A stretch of 64,000 nucleotides of DNA. Origin: Knoellia remsis (GTDB taxonomy: Bacteria; Actinomycetota; Actinomycetes; Actinomycetales; Dermatophilaceae). The position numbers and the translations under genes were made by a program. The notes beneath the pieces are model-generated. The model ran no database searches. It was given only the letters and a program-made list of their open reading frames with translations, and was not told where the DNA came from. This document shows, piece after piece, positions 16,872 to 26,232 of this stretch (its first letter is position 1; every line of letters begins with the position of its first letter). The stretch covers positions 1 to 64,000 of the forward strand of contig NZ_PVTI01000018.1 in NCBI RefSeq assembly GCF_003002895.1, written 5' to 3'.

Positions 16872-18011
16872 ATGACATCCCGGATCCTCAGTGGTGATGC
16901 CGATTTCTGGCGATCGCGGCGCACCGGTGTGAAGTGGGGGCTGTATGCCGCGGACGTCCTGCCGCTGTGGGTGGCGGAGATGGACGCGGCGCCGTGCGAC
17001 CCCGTGGTTGCGGCCGTGGCAGCCGCCATGCGGCGCGGTGACACGGGCTATCCGCTCGGGCGCTCGTTCGTCGAGGCGGCGGTCTCGTATGCCGCCCGCA
17101 CCTGGTCGTGGACCGTGCCGGCTTCCCGGGCGATGCCGGTCGCGGACGTCATGACCGGGCTGAGCGAGGTCGTGCGCGTCGTGACGGATCCGGGCGGGCC
17201 GGTCGTCGTGTCGTCCCCGGTCTACAACGCGTTCTTCGACCACCTCGACCTCGTGGACCGCCGCGTCGTCGACGCCCCGCTCACCGATGCCGGGCGGCTG
17301 GACCTCGACCTGCTGGACCGGACGTTCGGCGAGGTGCGCGCGCGAGGCGAGCGGGCGGCATACCTGCTGTGCAACCCGCAGAACCCCACCGGCACGGTGC
17401 ACACGCGCGACGAGCTGACCGCGCTCGCTGCCCTCGCCGAGACGCACGACGTCGTCGTCATCTCCGACGAGATCCACGCGCCGATCGTGCACGACGGACC
17501 GTTCGTGCCGTACCTGTCGGTGCCGGGCGGGTCGCGAGGGGTGGCGCTGGTGTCGGCGTCGAAGGCGTGGAACCTCGCCGGGCTCAAGGCAGCCGTGGTC
17601 GTCATCGGCGAGGACGCGCGCCCCGATGTCGCGCTGCACGAGGTCCTGACCCACGGTTCCGGCCACCTCGGCCAGGTCGCGGCGATCGCGGCGTGGGGCG
17701 AGGGCGAGGCGTGGCTGCGGCAGCTGACCGGTGAGGTGGCCGAGAACGCTGCGCTACTGGGTCGCCTTCTCGCGCAACGGATTCCGGCGATCGGGTATGC
17801 CGCGCCCGCATCGACCTATCTTGCGTGGCTCGACTGTCGTGCGCTCGGGTTGGGTGACGACCCGGCGGCGGTCTTCCGGGAACGGGGGCGCGTGGCGTTC
17901 TCGTCGGGGCCGTCGTTCGGCGAGCGCGGGCGCGGGTTCACCCGGGTCAACCTCGCGACGTCGCCGGAGATCCTCGAGGAGGCCGTGACCCGGATGGAGA
18001 ACGCACTGTGA
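16872..18011 (+). CDS. MalY/PatB-type PLP aminotransferase (C-S lyase)
   Basis: This 379-residue fold-type I PLP enzyme has the PLP lysine in SASKAWNLAGLK (near residue 225) and the Asn/Asp/Tyr cofactor contacts in NPQNPTGTVH and ISDEIHAPIV. N-terminal residues (GVKWGLYAADVLPLWVAEMDA) are typical of MalY/PatB cystathionine beta-lyases, which also act as class II aminotransferases. It therefore probably cleaves cystathionine or a related thioether. The start is ATG 16872. Its stop overlaps the phospholipase D start as GTGA. Confidence 0.85.
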   Translation: MTSRILSGDADFWRSRRTGVKWGLYAADVLPLWVAEMDAAPCDPVVAAVAAAMRRGDTGYPLGRSFVEAAVSYAARTWSWTVPASRAMPVADVMTGLSEVVRVVTDPGGPVVVSSPVYNAFFDHLDLVDRRVVDAPLTDAGRLDLDLLDRTFGEVRARGERAAYLLCNPQNPTGTVHTRDELTALAALAETHDVVVISDEIHAPIVHDGPFVPYLSVPGGSRGVALVSASKAWNLAGLKAAVVVIGEDARPDVALHEVLTHGSGHLGQVAAIAAWGEGEAWLRQLTGEVAENAALLGRLLAQRIPAIGYAAPASTYLAWLDCRALGLGDDPAAVFRERGRVAFSSGPSFGERGRGFTRVNLATSPEILEEAVTRMENAL

Positions 18012-19639
18012 CCGAGTCCGACAGCGTCCCGCAGCACGTCGCCCGATGGCTGCTCCCCCGCAGCGAACGCGACAACCCGGCGACGAGCATCGACGAGGGC
18101 CACCCCAGCGAGCAGGCGTGGTCGTCGGGCAACGTCGTCACGCCGATCGTCGACGGCGCCGACTACTTCGCGCAGCTCAAGGAGGTCATCGACGCGACGG
18201 GTGAGGGCGACCTGGTGCTCTATGCCGGGTGGCGCGCCGACGCCGACGAGCAGCTCACCGACGACCCGGGGTCCACGCTGCTCGACGTCCTCGACGCGGC
18301 CGAGGACCGCGAGGTGCTCGTGCGCGCCCTCGTGTGGCGCTCGCACGCGGAGGCGATGGACTTCTCGGCCGAGGCGAACCGAGAGACGGCCGAGGGGCTG
18401 AGCGAGGTCGACGACGAGCACGCCGAGTTCCTGCTCGACATGCGGGTGCGGCACACCGGCGCCCACCACCAGAAGTTCGTCGTCGTCCGGCACCGGGACG
18501 ACAGCTCGCGCGACATCGCCTTCGTCGGCGGCATCGACGTGGCTCATTCACGGCGTGACACGAGCGAGCACCACGGGGACCCGCAGCAACAGGGGCTGTC
18601 CGACGAGTACGGGCCCCGGCCGGGATGGCACGACGTGCAGTGCTCGATCGTCGGGCCGGCCGTCGCCGACGTGGAGCGGGTGTTCCGGGAGCGGTGGGAC
18701 GACCCGAGCCCGCTCGAGCCGTCACTGCTGCACCGCGTGGTCAACCGGGTGCGCGGCACGGTGCCGATGGCGGCCGAGCCGCTGCCTGCTGCGTGGCCCG
18801 CTCCGCCGCCCGTGGACGGCGGTCGGCACGTCGTCCAGCTGCTCCGGACCTACCCGCGGCTGCGGCGCACGCGGTCGTACCCCTTCGCGCCGTTCGGTGA
18901 GCGGTCCATCGCGCGTGGTCTCGCCCGGGCGCTGGGGCAGGCGCGCGGGCTGGTCTACATCGAGGACCAGTACCTGTGGTCGCGCTCGATCATGGCTGCC
19001 TTCGCGAAGGTGCTGCGCGAGAACCCCGAGCTGCGGATGATCGCCGTCCTCCCCCACCACACCGACGTCACCGGGTTCGGGCGGCGGCTGCAGCAGGAGG
19101 GGCGGGCCGAGGCACTGCGGGACCTGGAGGAGGCGGCACCCGGGCGCTTCGCGGCATACGGCATCGAGAACCACGCGGGCTGGCCGGTCTACGTCCACGC
19201 GAAGGTCAAGATCATCGACGACTGGTACGCGACGATCGGCTCGGACAACCTCAACCGCCGTTCGTGGACGCACGACTCGGAGCTGGCTGCGCTTGTCATC
19301 GATGGCGAGGGTGTGGATCACTCGCCGTTCGCTCGGGGGCTGCGGCTGCGGCTCGCGGCGGAGCACCTGGACCGGCCGCTGTCCGGCCCGTCTCACGAGG
19401 AGGCCCTGGCGGACTGCGTGTCACCGGAGGGGATGTTCGAGGCGTATGCCTCGTCGGCGGCGGCCTTGCAGGCCTGGCACGACGGTGGCCGGGTCGGTCC
19501 GCGTCCGGCCGGGCGGCTGCGGCCGCTCGAGGTGGTGTCGCTGGGTCGGGTTCTCGAGCGGGTGCTCGAGGTGCCCCAGCGGATCGTCGGCGACCCGGAC
19601 GGGCGGCCCCGGACGATGCGGATGCGCCGGCTCTTCTGA
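18008..19639 (+). CDS. Phospholipase D-family protein, two HKD motifs
   Basis: This 543-residue protein has two PLD half-domains: HHQKFVVVRHRDD followed by GGIDVAHS (about residues 153-185), and HAKVKIIDDWYATIGSDNLNRRS (about residues 396-418). Both have the H-x-K residues needed for phosphatidyltransfer or hydrolysis. The second matches the HxKx4Dx6GSxN pattern. No clear signal peptide or membrane anchor is seen, so it may be cytoplasmic, acting on phospholipid at the inner face. The GTG start overlaps the upstream stop, so it is coupled to the MalY-type gene; the functional link is unknown. Confidence 0.87.
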   Translation: MTESDSVPQHVARWLLPRSERDNPATSIDEGHPSEQAWSSGNVVTPIVDGADYFAQLKEVIDATGEGDLVLYAGWRADADEQLTDDPGSTLLDVLDAAEDREVLVRALVWRSHAEAMDFSAEANRETAEGLSEVDDEHAEFLLDMRVRHTGAHHQKFVVVRHRDDSSRDIAFVGGIDVAHSRRDTSEHHGDPQQQGLSDEYGPRPGWHDVQCSIVGPAVADVERVFRERWDDPSPLEPSLLHRVVNRVRGTVPMAAEPLPAAWPAPPPVDGGRHVVQLLRTYPRLRRTRSYPFAPFGERSIARGLARALGQARGLVYIEDQYLWSRSIMAAFAKVLRENPELRMIAVLPHHTDVTGFGRRLQQEGRAEALRDLEEAAPGRFAAYGIENHAGWPVYVHAKVKIIDDWYATIGSDNLNRRSWTHDSELAALVIDGEGVDHSPFARGLRLRLAAEHLDRPLSGPSHEEALADCVSPEGMFEAYASSAAALQAWHDGGRVGPRPAGRLRPLEVVSLGRVLERVLEVPQRIVGDPDGRPRTMRMRRLF

Positions 19640-19662
19640 GGGAGGGGGCGACGAGTTCACGA

Positions 19663-19685
19663 GCGGGTCCGCGCCAGTGACCCGC
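19663..19685. terminator. Hairpin between phospholipase and toxin genes
   Basis: GCGGGTC (19663-19669) pairs with GACCCGC (19679-19685), enclosed by an outer AGGGGGCG/CGCCCCCT pairing. It sits between convergent genes and probably terminates both. Confidence 0.55.
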
Positions 19686-19690
19686 CCCCT

Positions 19691-20056
19691 TCAGCGCACG
19701 CGTCGTGGATGCGCAATGAGCGCGTCAGGTCGAAGCTCTACGAGGTCGTATTCGTCGAGGGCGTCCACCAGTGCCTCGAGCGCGTCATCAAACAACGCAA
19801 GCAGCGCGTCGTTCGTGATGTTTCCAGTGGCGACGATCAGCAGCTTCGCGGGGCGTCCCGTCAGAAGGTGACTGTCCCGGAAGTCACGATCCTTGGTGAC
19901 GACGACCCGTTGTTCGTTATCCGCGAACTCGGTGATCTGTTGATCGGTCGAACGGTTGCCATCGGGTAGGGCGCTTGTGTGAATGGTCGGGTGCCCAGCG
20001 GCGTGGATGGCCACCGCCAACCGTGGTGGCAGTTGCGCATCAACGAGAAACTTCAC
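19691..20056 (-). CDS. DUF5615 PIN-like toxin
   Basis: This 121-residue protein begins KFLVDAQLPPRLA, the N-terminus typical of DUF5615 PIN-like proteins, with a conserved VVTKDRDF motif near residue 52 and GRPAKLLIVATGNI after it. These are predicted RNases of type II toxin-antitoxin modules. The GTG start at 20056 overlaps the stop of the DUF433 antitoxin gene by GTGA, so the two are co-translated with antitoxin first. Confidence 0.85.
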   Translation of the reverse strand: MKFLVDAQLPPRLAVAIHAAGHPTIHTSALPDGNRSTDQQITEFADNEQRVVVTKDRDFRDSHLLTGRPAKLLIVATGNITNDALLALFDDALEALVDALDEYDLVELRPDALIAHPRRVR

Positions 20057-20286
20057 GCCGCCCCGAGGGGCCCTATGTGATGTCCACCGGCCGCCAGAGC
20101 GCCGAACTCAAGGGCCGCCAAAAGGTCGTCGCGTTCGAGGTCCGGATAGTCCGCCACAACCTCATCAATACTCATGCCGCTGGAGAGAAGCTCCAAGAGC
20201 ATCTGTACGGGGTAACGAAGGCCCCGGACCACCGGCTGACCATGGCACACCGCGGCATCGGTGGTGATGCGGTCCAGTCGCGACAT
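20053..20286 (-). CDS. DUF433 antitoxin
   Basis: This 77-residue protein (MSRLDRITTDAAVCHGQPVVRGLRYPVQ...) matches the small DUF433 family: ITxDxxVCxGxPxIRGxR, then MLLELLSSGMSIDEVVADYPDLERDDLLAALEFG with a helix-turn-helix. DUF433 proteins are usual partners of DUF5615 toxins. ATG 20286 is chosen because TACCAT lies 7 nt upstream; ATG 20295 is possible. It probably binds its own promoter and neutralises the toxin. Confidence 0.85.
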   Translation of the reverse strand: MSRLDRITTDAAVCHGQPVVRGLRYPVQMLLELLSSGMSIDEVVADYPDLERDDLLAALEFGALAAGGHHIGPLGAA

Positions 20287-20293
20287 GTCGTCC

Positions 20294-20299
20294 ATGGTA
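20294..20299 (-). promoter_or_regulatory. -10 element for the DUF433/DUF5615 module
   Basis: TACCAT on the minus strand lies 7 nt before ATG 20286, the same geometry as other leaderless starts in the window. Confidence 0.45.
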
Positions 20300-20442
20300 G
20301 CGACGGAGTGGGACAGCAGAATCCGACCGGCCGGCCACGGAACTTCCGGTCCTTGGAAAGGCGTGAGATGCGCCGCCTTCGAGAGGACCGGGAAGACGGG
20401 CTCAGGCGGCGGCCCGAGCTTTCGGACCACCGCCTCCCTGTG

Positions 20443-20516
<74 letters not shown>

Positions 20517-20618
20517 TGGCTCGCCCTCTCGTTGCCTTGAGAGCGAACGAAACCATATCCCACGCTGCCGGTGCTCTCCCAATCGCCCCAAGGCACGTCG
20601 CACGCCGGCTCCGCCCAC

Positions 20619-21323
20619 CTAGGGACAGCCGAGGATGCCCGCCGGATCGGCGATGTCGACGACCTCTCCGCGCGGGTTGAGGGTCACCGTCACGTCCCCG
20701 CGGTCGAAAGAGGTCAAGACGAGTCGCCCCTCTCCGTCCATGACCACGGACTCCAGGCTGTTGTCGGGACTGTCGCCGTTGATGCAGGCGATCTCGCTCT
20801 CCCGCGCGAAAACCCCGCTGGTGTCGCGGATCGACACGATCCACAGCGGGTCGATGACCGCGAGCCCTTCGGTCACCAGCACCTCGTAGTTCGTGTCCGA
20901 CACCCGCACGGACTCGGGCGTGCCGACTCGGAAGACCGCGCCGATGAGCACGAGCGCCCCCACCGCCGACGTCGTCAGCAGTACCGTGACGACCTTCACG
21001 CCCCGATCCCAGCGGGAGGTGAGGGCGGCCACGCAGACACATGCGCCTGCGGCGATGACGAGAACCGTCGTCGTGGGGAACGACGCGGGCAGAGCACTGA
21101 GGGACCAGCCACCCGATACGGCGATCCCGGCGAGAACGAGCATCAGCGCGGCACCCCCGAGCCAGCCGAGGACAACTGGCCAGGAGCTTCTTCGTGCCGT
21201 CGCCCGTTGGACGCCATCCCCCTGCCGCAGTGGCGGCCATGAGTCCGGCCGGGTGGAGCCCGGTGCCTCAGTGCGCCTGTCATCGGCCGACCCTCGACTC
21301 ATGGGCCGATTGTCACCTGTCAT
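20619..21323 (-). CDS. Hypothetical membrane protein
   Basis: I do not recognise a family for this 234-residue protein. An N-terminal charged tail is followed by three membrane segments (about residues 50-70, 84-106 and 113-133) and a C-terminal domain of about 100 residues that is probably extracytoplasmic. The GC content and codon use look normal. It starts 6 bp after the chrA stop, so it is probably co-transcribed. ATG 21302 (MSRGSADDRR) with AGGTGA upstream is an alternative start. Confidence 0.7.
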   Translation of the reverse strand: MTGDNRPMSRGSADDRRTEAPGSTRPDSWPPLRQGDGVQRATARRSSWPVVLGWLGGAALMLVLAGIAVSGGWSLSALPASFPTTTVLVIAAGACVCVAALTSRWDRGVKVVTVLLTTSAVGALVLIGAVFRVGTPESVRVSDTNYEVLVTEGLAVIDPLWIVSIRDTSGVFARESEIACINGDSPDNSLESVVMDGEGRLVLTSFDRGDVTVTLNPRGEVVDIADPAGILGCP

Positions 21324-21329
21324 TCGCGC

Positions 21330-22736
21330 TCAGCGGATGAGACTCGCGACAAAGGTTGCGAGCCCGAGGGCGGCGCACAGACCGAGGGTGCGCAGCGGGC
21401 TCCAGCCGCGCCAGAAGATCATCGCCAGCGCCACACCCGTGATCCCGAACGCCACCGGATCCCACGTGTCGAGGACGGGCAGCTCGAGACGCACGGGGCC
21501 GGACTGGACCTTCCGCGTGACGTCTAACAGCGTGTGCAGGGAGAAGAAGACAGCGAGGTTGGCGATGACGCCGACCACCCCGGCCGTGATTCCGGTGAGC
21601 GCCGCCGAGAGATGCGTGTTGCTGCGCAACCGCTCGACGTAGGGCGCCCCCAGCAGGACGAAGAGGAAGCACGGCACGAACGTCACCCACGTCACGAGCA
21701 GCGACGCGAGCACGGCCGCGACCCACGGGTCGAGGACACCGGGGTTGCGGTACGCCCCGACGAAGGCGACGAACTGGACGACCATGATGAGCGGTCCGGG
21801 GGTCGTCTCCGCGAGGGCGAGGCCGCGCACCATCTCGCCGGGAGCGAGCCAGCCATACACGCTGACGGCCTGCTGTGCGACATATGCGAGGACGGCATAC
21901 GCCCCGCCGAAGGTGACCACGGCGGCACCGGAGAAGAAGAGCCCCTGGTCGGTGAAGACGCTGGTGCCGAGGCTGCCCGCGAGGAGCGCGACCACCGCGA
22001 CGGGCGCGAACCACAGCACCAGACCCAGCACGACGACGCCGAGGGACCGGCGGGCCGACGGCAGCTCGTGGTGCAGGGCGTCGTCGCTGACGAGAGGGGC
22101 GGGCCCGTCGTCGCCGCCGTCGCTGGAGCCGCCGCCGAGGTCACCGACACGGCGGCTGAGGAGCCAGCCGGCGACCGCGGACGCGAACACGACCACCGGG
22201 AACGGCACCCCGAACAGGGTCAGCGCGGCGAACGCTCCGACGGCGATCGCGACGAGTCCGGGATGGCGCAGCGCGCGCCGGCCCACGCGGTACACGGCGT
22301 GCACGACGATCGCGATGACGGCCGGCGCGACCCCGGCGAAGAGCGCTGCCACGAGGTCGGTTTCGCCGTACGCGACGTAGATCCCCGACAGGACGAGCAG
22401 GGCCACGACCCCGGGCAGGACGAAGAGTCCGCCGGCGATGAGGCCTCCCCGCACGCCGTTGAGCAGCCAGCCGGTGTAGATCGCCAGCTGCTGCGCCTCC
22501 GGCCCGGGCAGGAGCATGCAGTAGTTCAGGGCGTGGAGGAACCGCCTCTGACCGATCCAGCGCTTCTCGTCGACGAGCTTGTGCTGCATGACGGCGATCT
22601 GGCCGGCCGGCCCACCGAACGTCTGCAGCGAGATGGCGAACCACGCGCGCGTCGCCTCCCGCAGCGGGATGACGTCACCGCCCGTCGGGTGGGCTCCGCC
22701 CCCGGCGGGTGGTTCGGTGTGGTCGGCGGCAGTCAC
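21330..22736 (-). CDS. chrA: Chromate transporter ChrA, long-chain type
   Basis: This 468-residue membrane protein of the CHR superfamily has two homologous halves. The first has FGGPAGQIAVMQHKLVDEKRW and LPGPEAQQLAIYTGW, the second FGGAYAVLAYVAQQAV and ETTPGPLIMVVQFVAFVGAY. About ten membrane helices are visible. Members export chromate, although related anions such as sulfate are possible. The GTG at 22736 is chosen because the frame upstream is the shadow of der. It lies 25 bp after der, on the same strand. Confidence 0.9.
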   Translation of the reverse strand: MTAADHTEPPAGGGAHPTGGDVIPLREATRAWFAISLQTFGGPAGQIAVMQHKLVDEKRWIGQRRFLHALNYCMLLPGPEAQQLAIYTGWLLNGVRGGLIAGGLFVLPGVVALLVLSGIYVAYGETDLVAALFAGVAPAVIAIVVHAVYRVGRRALRHPGLVAIAVGAFAALTLFGVPFPVVVFASAVAGWLLSRRVGDLGGGSSDGGDDGPAPLVSDDALHHELPSARRSLGVVVLGLVLWFAPVAVVALLAGSLGTSVFTDQGLFFSGAAVVTFGGAYAVLAYVAQQAVSVYGWLAPGEMVRGLALAETTPGPLIMVVQFVAFVGAYRNPGVLDPWVAAVLASLLVTWVTFVPCFLFVLLGAPYVERLRSNTHLSAALTGITAGVVGVIANLAVFFSLHTLLDVTRKVQSGPVRLELPVLDTWDPVAFGITGVALAMIFWRGWSPLRTLGLCAALGLATFVASLIR

Positions 22737-22761
22737 ACCGGAGAGTCTGCCGCGAGGAGGC

Positions 22762-24243
22762 TCAGCGGCGGGAGCGCTTCTCACGCACGCGCACGGACAC
22801 CTCGATGGGCGTGCCCTCGAAGCCGAACTCCTCACGCAGGCGGCGCTCGACGAACCGGCGGTACCCGGCCTCGATGAAGCCGGACGCGAAGAGCACGAAC
22901 CGCGGCGGCCGCGTCGACGCCTGGGTGGCGAAGAGGATGCGCGGCTGCTTGCCGCCGCGCACTGGGTGCGGGTGCCCGGCGACGATCTCACCGAGGAAGC
23001 TGTTGAGCCGGCCGGTCGGGATCCGGGTGTCCCAGGAGTCGAGCGAGGTCTCGAGCGCCGGCACGAGCCGGTCCATGTGCCGGCCCGTCGTCGCGGACAC
23101 GTTGACCCGCGGGGCCCACGGGATCTGCACGAGCTCGCGCTCGATCTCCCGCTCGAGGTAGTGGCGGCGCTCCTCGTCGGTGAGGTCCCACTTGTTGTAG
23201 GCAATGACCAGAGCACGACCGGCGTCGACGACCTGCTGGACGATGCGGATGTCCTGCTCGGTGATCGGCACCGACGCGTCGATGAGGACGATCGCGACCT
23301 CCGCCTTCTCGAGCGCGGTCTGGGTGCGCAGCGAGGCGTAGAAGTCGGCGCCGCGGGTCTGGTGCACCCGGCGGCGGATACCGGCCGTGTCGACGAAGCG
23401 CCACTCCTTGCCGCCGAGCTCGATGAGCTCGTCGACGGGGTCGCGGGTCGTGCCGGCGACGTCGTCGACGACGACGCGGTCCGACCCGGCAAGACGGTTG
23501 AGCAGCGAGGACTTGCCGACGTTCGGGCGACCGAGGAGGGCGACCCGGCGAGGCCCCCCGCGGGCATACGCACCGAAGACCGCGGACTTCTCCGGGAGCA
23601 CGTCGAGAATGGCATCGAGGGCGTCACCACTGCCCCGGCCGTGGAGCGCCGACACCGGCCACGGTTGCCCGAGGCCGAGGTTCCACAGCGCGGCGGCGTC
23701 GGCCTCGAACCGTTGGTCGTCGACCTTGTTCGCGACGAGGACGACGGGCTTGCCCGAACGGCGCAGCAGCTTGACGACCGCGGCGTCGTCGTCGGTCGCG
23801 CCCACGACGGCGTCGACGACGAAGAGGACGACGTCGGCGAGCTCGACGGCGATCTCGGCCTGCTCGGCGACGCGCAGGTGGATGCCCTTCGCGTCGATGG
23901 CCCAGCCGCCGGTGTCGACGAGGGTGAACCGGCGCCCGCTCCACTCGGCGTCGTAGGCGACGCGGTCGCGCGTGACCCCGGGGACGTCCTCGACGACGGC
24001 TTCGCGCCGGCCGAGGATGCGGTTGACGAGGGTCGACTTGCCGACGTTCGGGCGGCCGACGACAGCGACGACTGGAACCTGCTCGAGGGCCGCTTCGTGG
24101 GCGATGTCGGCGTCGTCGCGGTCGACAAGCGCAAGGTCCTCGTCGCTGAGGTCGAACTCGTCGAGACCCGCCCGCAGGGCCGTGGCGACGGACTCGTCGG
24201 TCGCGGCGCCCTCGTCAGGAGTCGGGTTCTCGGAAGTCGTCAT
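22762..24243 (-). CDS. der: Ribosome biogenesis GTPase Der (EngA)
   Basis: This protein of about 493 residues has two tandem GTPase domains needed for 50S assembly. First domain: [19 protein letters not shown]. Second domain: [23 protein letters not shown]-terminal KH-like domain follows. An acidic N-terminal extension of about 55 residues is usual in actinobacteria. ATG 24243 is favoured over 24252 because GAGAAT lies 7 nt upstream. The block cmk-(hydrolase)-der resembles the M. tuberculosis Rv1712-Rv1713 order. Confidence 0.96.
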   Translation of the reverse strand: MTTSENPTPDEGAATDESVATALRAGLDEFDLSDEDLALVDRDDADIAHEAALEQVPVVAVVGRPNVGKSTLVNRILGRREAVVEDVPGVTRDRVAYDAEWSGRRFTLVDTGGWAIDAKGIHLRVAEQAEIAVELADVVLFVVDAVVGATDDDAAVVKLLRRSGKPVVLVANKVDDQRFEADAAALWNLGLGQPWPVSALHGRGSGDALDAILDVLPEKSAVFGAYARGGPRRVALLGRPNVGKSSLLNRLAGSDRVVVDDVAGTTRDPVDELIELGGKEWRFVDTAGIRRRVHQTRGADFYASLRTQTALEKAEVAIVLIDASVPITEQDIRIVQQVVDAGRALVIAYNKWDLTDEERRHYLEREIERELVQIPWAPRVNVSATTGRHMDRLVPALETSLDSWDTRIPTGRLNSFLGEIVAGHPHPVRGGKQPRILFATQASTRPPRFVLFASGFIEAGYRRFVERRLREEFGFEGTPIEVSVRVREKRSRR

Positions 24244-24250
24244 GCCGACC

Positions 24251-24256
24251 ATTCTC
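24251..24256 (-). promoter_or_regulatory. -10 element for der
   Basis: GAGAAT on the minus strand lies 7 nt before ATG 24243. It would drive der, and perhaps chrA, separately from the hydrolase upstream. Confidence 0.4.
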
Positions 24257-24340
24257 CCCCAGCCGTGGCCATGCTCGGTTCAGTGTGGCGGAGGGGAGGA
24301 ATTGGTGAGTTGCGCACGCACGGCGAGCGGCCGGCATACC

Positions 24341-24468
24341 GCAGGCTGCAACCGCAACGGACAATCAGTGCGGCAGGCTGCAGCCGCAACGGGCAATCAG
24401 TGCGGCGCAACGCGACCGCAACGGGCAATCAGTGCGGCGGGGCGCAACCAGAACGGGCAATCAGTCGG
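24341..24468. repeat. Four tandem 32-bp repeats downstream of hydrolase gene
   Basis: Four units of exactly 32 bp (24341, 24373, 24405 and 24437) share the core CGCAACGGGCAATCAGTGCG, with small differences. They begin right after a GAGCGGCCGGCATACC sequence (24325-24340) and stop 3 bp before the hydrolase stop codon. The reverse-complement core ACTGATTGCCCGTT is related to the hairpins at 8015-8057 and 33823-33872. No cas genes or non-repetitive spacers are present, so this is not a CRISPR array. Confidence 0.85.
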
Positions 24469-24471
24469 GAG

Positions 24472-25356
24472 TCAGGGGGTGGGGCGGACGCGGTCGAGGA
24501 TCGTCCGGGCCACGAGGGCCGGCTCGGTCTCGGGGAGCCAGTGGCCGCCGTCGACCTCGACGAACCGGTAGTCGGCATCCACCCACCGCGCTGTCGCCTC
24601 GGCGGCCTCGCGCCCCAGGGCCGGATCCTTCGACCCCCACAGCAGCGTCGCCGGTACCTGGATCCGCCGCGTACCAGCGCCGTCGCTGCCACCCCGAGCG
24701 CCGCGCAACCGGCGCGGCAGCAGCTCACGCGGCCCCGGCATGAGGTCCCCGCCGAGCGGCAACGCGCGGTACCACGCGAGCCCGCCCGCGGCCGCACCCG
24801 GCTCACGGAAGCGGGCGGCATACCGCTTCGCCTCCTCGCGCGGCAGACCGATGCCGCGCAACACGGCATACAGGCGCCGCCCGAGGAACGCCTCGGGCAG
24901 CTTCGGCACCTGGAACGCCGCCATGTACCAGCTCATCCGTGCCTGCTGGGGTCGCCGCAGCGCCGCCGCGAACGCGCGATGGTGCGGCACCGACACCGAC
25001 ATGACGGAGTGCAGCCGCTCGGGGTGCTGCTCGGCGAACGCCCACGCGACGGCGCCGCCCCAGTCGTGCCCGACGAGATGGACCTTTTCGGCGCCTGTCG
25101 CGTCGATCGCCGCGACGACATCGGCGACGAGCTCCTTCATGGCGTATGCCGCCCGCTCGCGCGGTCGCGCGCGCGGTGAGTAGCCGCGCTGGTCGAAGGC
25201 GACGACGCGCAGGCCTTCGGCGGTGAGCTCGCGGCCGACGGCGTCCCACGTCCCCCGGTCCTGCGGCCAGCCGTGCAGGAGCATGACGACCTCGCCGTCC
25301 TCCGGTCCGGTGTCGGTGACGTCGAAGGTCAGACCGTCTCGGGTGAACTCACGCAT
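24472..25356 (-). CDS. Alpha/beta hydrolase, epoxide hydrolase-like
   Basis: This 294-residue protein has the oxyanion motif HGWPQD (residues 29-34), the nucleophile elbow GHDWGG with Asp nucleophile (about residues 96-101), a helical cap, and the late His in GGHWLPE. An Asp nucleophile with an HGWP motif is typical of soluble epoxide hydrolases and haloalkane dehalogenase relatives; the substrate is unknown. TAGGTT lies 6 nt before ATG 25356. It separates cmk from der, which are usually adjacent, and so looks like a lineage-specific insertion. Confidence 0.85.
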   Translation of the reverse strand: MREFTRDGLTFDVTDTGPEDGEVVMLLHGWPQDRGTWDAVGRELTAEGLRVVAFDQRGYSPRARPRERAAYAMKELVADVVAAIDATGAEKVHLVGHDWGGAVAWAFAEQHPERLHSVMSVSVPHHRAFAAALRRPQQARMSWYMAAFQVPKLPEAFLGRRLYAVLRGIGLPREEAKRYAARFREPGAAAGGLAWYRALPLGGDLMPGPRELLPRRLRGARGGSDGAGTRRIQVPATLLWGSKDPALGREAAEATARWVDADYRFVEVDGGHWLPETEPALVARTILDRVRPTP

Positions 25357-25362
25357 GGGCGC

Positions 25363-25368
25363 AACCTA
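25363..25368 (-). promoter_or_regulatory. -10 element for leaderless hydrolase gene
   Basis: TAGGTT on the minus strand lies 6 nt before ATG 25356, with no Shine-Dalgarno between them. Confidence 0.5.
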
Positions 25369-25458
25369 CCGGCGGTGCTGGCTGTGGCCCGGCGAGCGTG
25401 CCCCGTCCCACAGCGGGGCCGATGGTCAGCCGCGATCGACGGTCGGACGCGACCGAGG

Positions 25459-26178
25459 TCAGGCCCGTGCGTGGCCGGCGACAGAGGCGACGACGGCGAG
25501 GACGGCCTCGACGCTCTCGTCGAAGTCGAGGTCCGAGGTGTCCACCGTGACGACGCCGTCCGCGGCGACGGTGAACTGCGAGACGGCCGAGTCGTCCCGG
25601 TCGCGGCGCAGCACCTGGTCGCGGGTCGCGGCGATGGCGGCCTCGTCGGCGGTTCCGTGGACCTCGGTGGAGCGACGGCGCAGCCGCGCCTCCTCGCTCG
25701 CCGTGAGCAGGATCCGCACGAGCGCGTCCGGTGCGACGACGGTCGTGATGTCACGCCCCTCCGCCACGACGCCACCGGTCTCGGCGGCGATGGCCGCCAT
25801 CCGGTCGCGCTGCAGCTGTTGCAGGATCGGGCGGACGCCGACGTTCGTCGCGACCTTGGACACCTGCGAGCTGATCTCGGTGGTCCGGATGTCGGCGGTG
25901 ACGTCGGTGCCGCCGACGATGACGCGCTGGTTGCTCGGGTCGGTCGTCTGCTCCAGCGGCCAGTCCTGCGCGACCGTGACGACCGCGGCCTCGTCGGTGA
26001 GGTCGACGCCCTGGTCGAGGCACCACCACGTGAGCGCGCGGTACATCGCACCGGTGTCGAGGTAGCCGACGCCGAGCCGGGTCGCAACGGCCTTCGAGAC
26101 GCTCGACTTGCCCGAGCCGGAGGGCCCGTCGATCGCGATCGTCAGTGCCGGGCCGGTGCTCGGGGTGTCAGCGCTCAT
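25459..26178 (-). CDS. cmk: Cytidylate kinase
   Basis: This 239-residue nucleotide kinase phosphorylates CMP and dCMP. The P-loop GPSGSGKSSVSK is at residues 18-29, followed by YLDTGAMYRALTW, the CMP-binding insert, and GRDITTVVAPDALVRILLTAS with the LID region after it. Length is normal. It starts about 54 bp after tyrA on the same strand and belongs to the scpA-scpB-rluB-tyrA-cmk string. A short GC hairpin (25400-25419) follows the stop. Confidence 0.95.
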   Translation of the reverse strand: MSADTPSTGPALTIAIDGPSGSGKSSVSKAVATRLGVGYLDTGAMYRALTWWCLDQGVDLTDEAAVVTVAQDWPLEQTTDPSNQRVIVGGTDVTADIRTTEISSQVSKVATNVGVRPILQQLQRDRMAAIAAETGGVVAEGRDITTVVAPDALVRILLTASEEARLRRRSTEVHGTADEAAIAATRDQVLRRDRDDSAVSQFTVAADGVVTVDTSDLDFDESVEAVLAVVASVAGHARA

Positions 26179-26232
26179 GGGTGGAGAGGATACGGTCCCG
26201 CGTCGGCCGGGCGGTCGTCAGCCAGGCCGGCG

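Noticed and set aside
24341-24468. Possible CRISPR array
   Set aside because: Units are contiguous with no unique spacers, and no cas genes are present.
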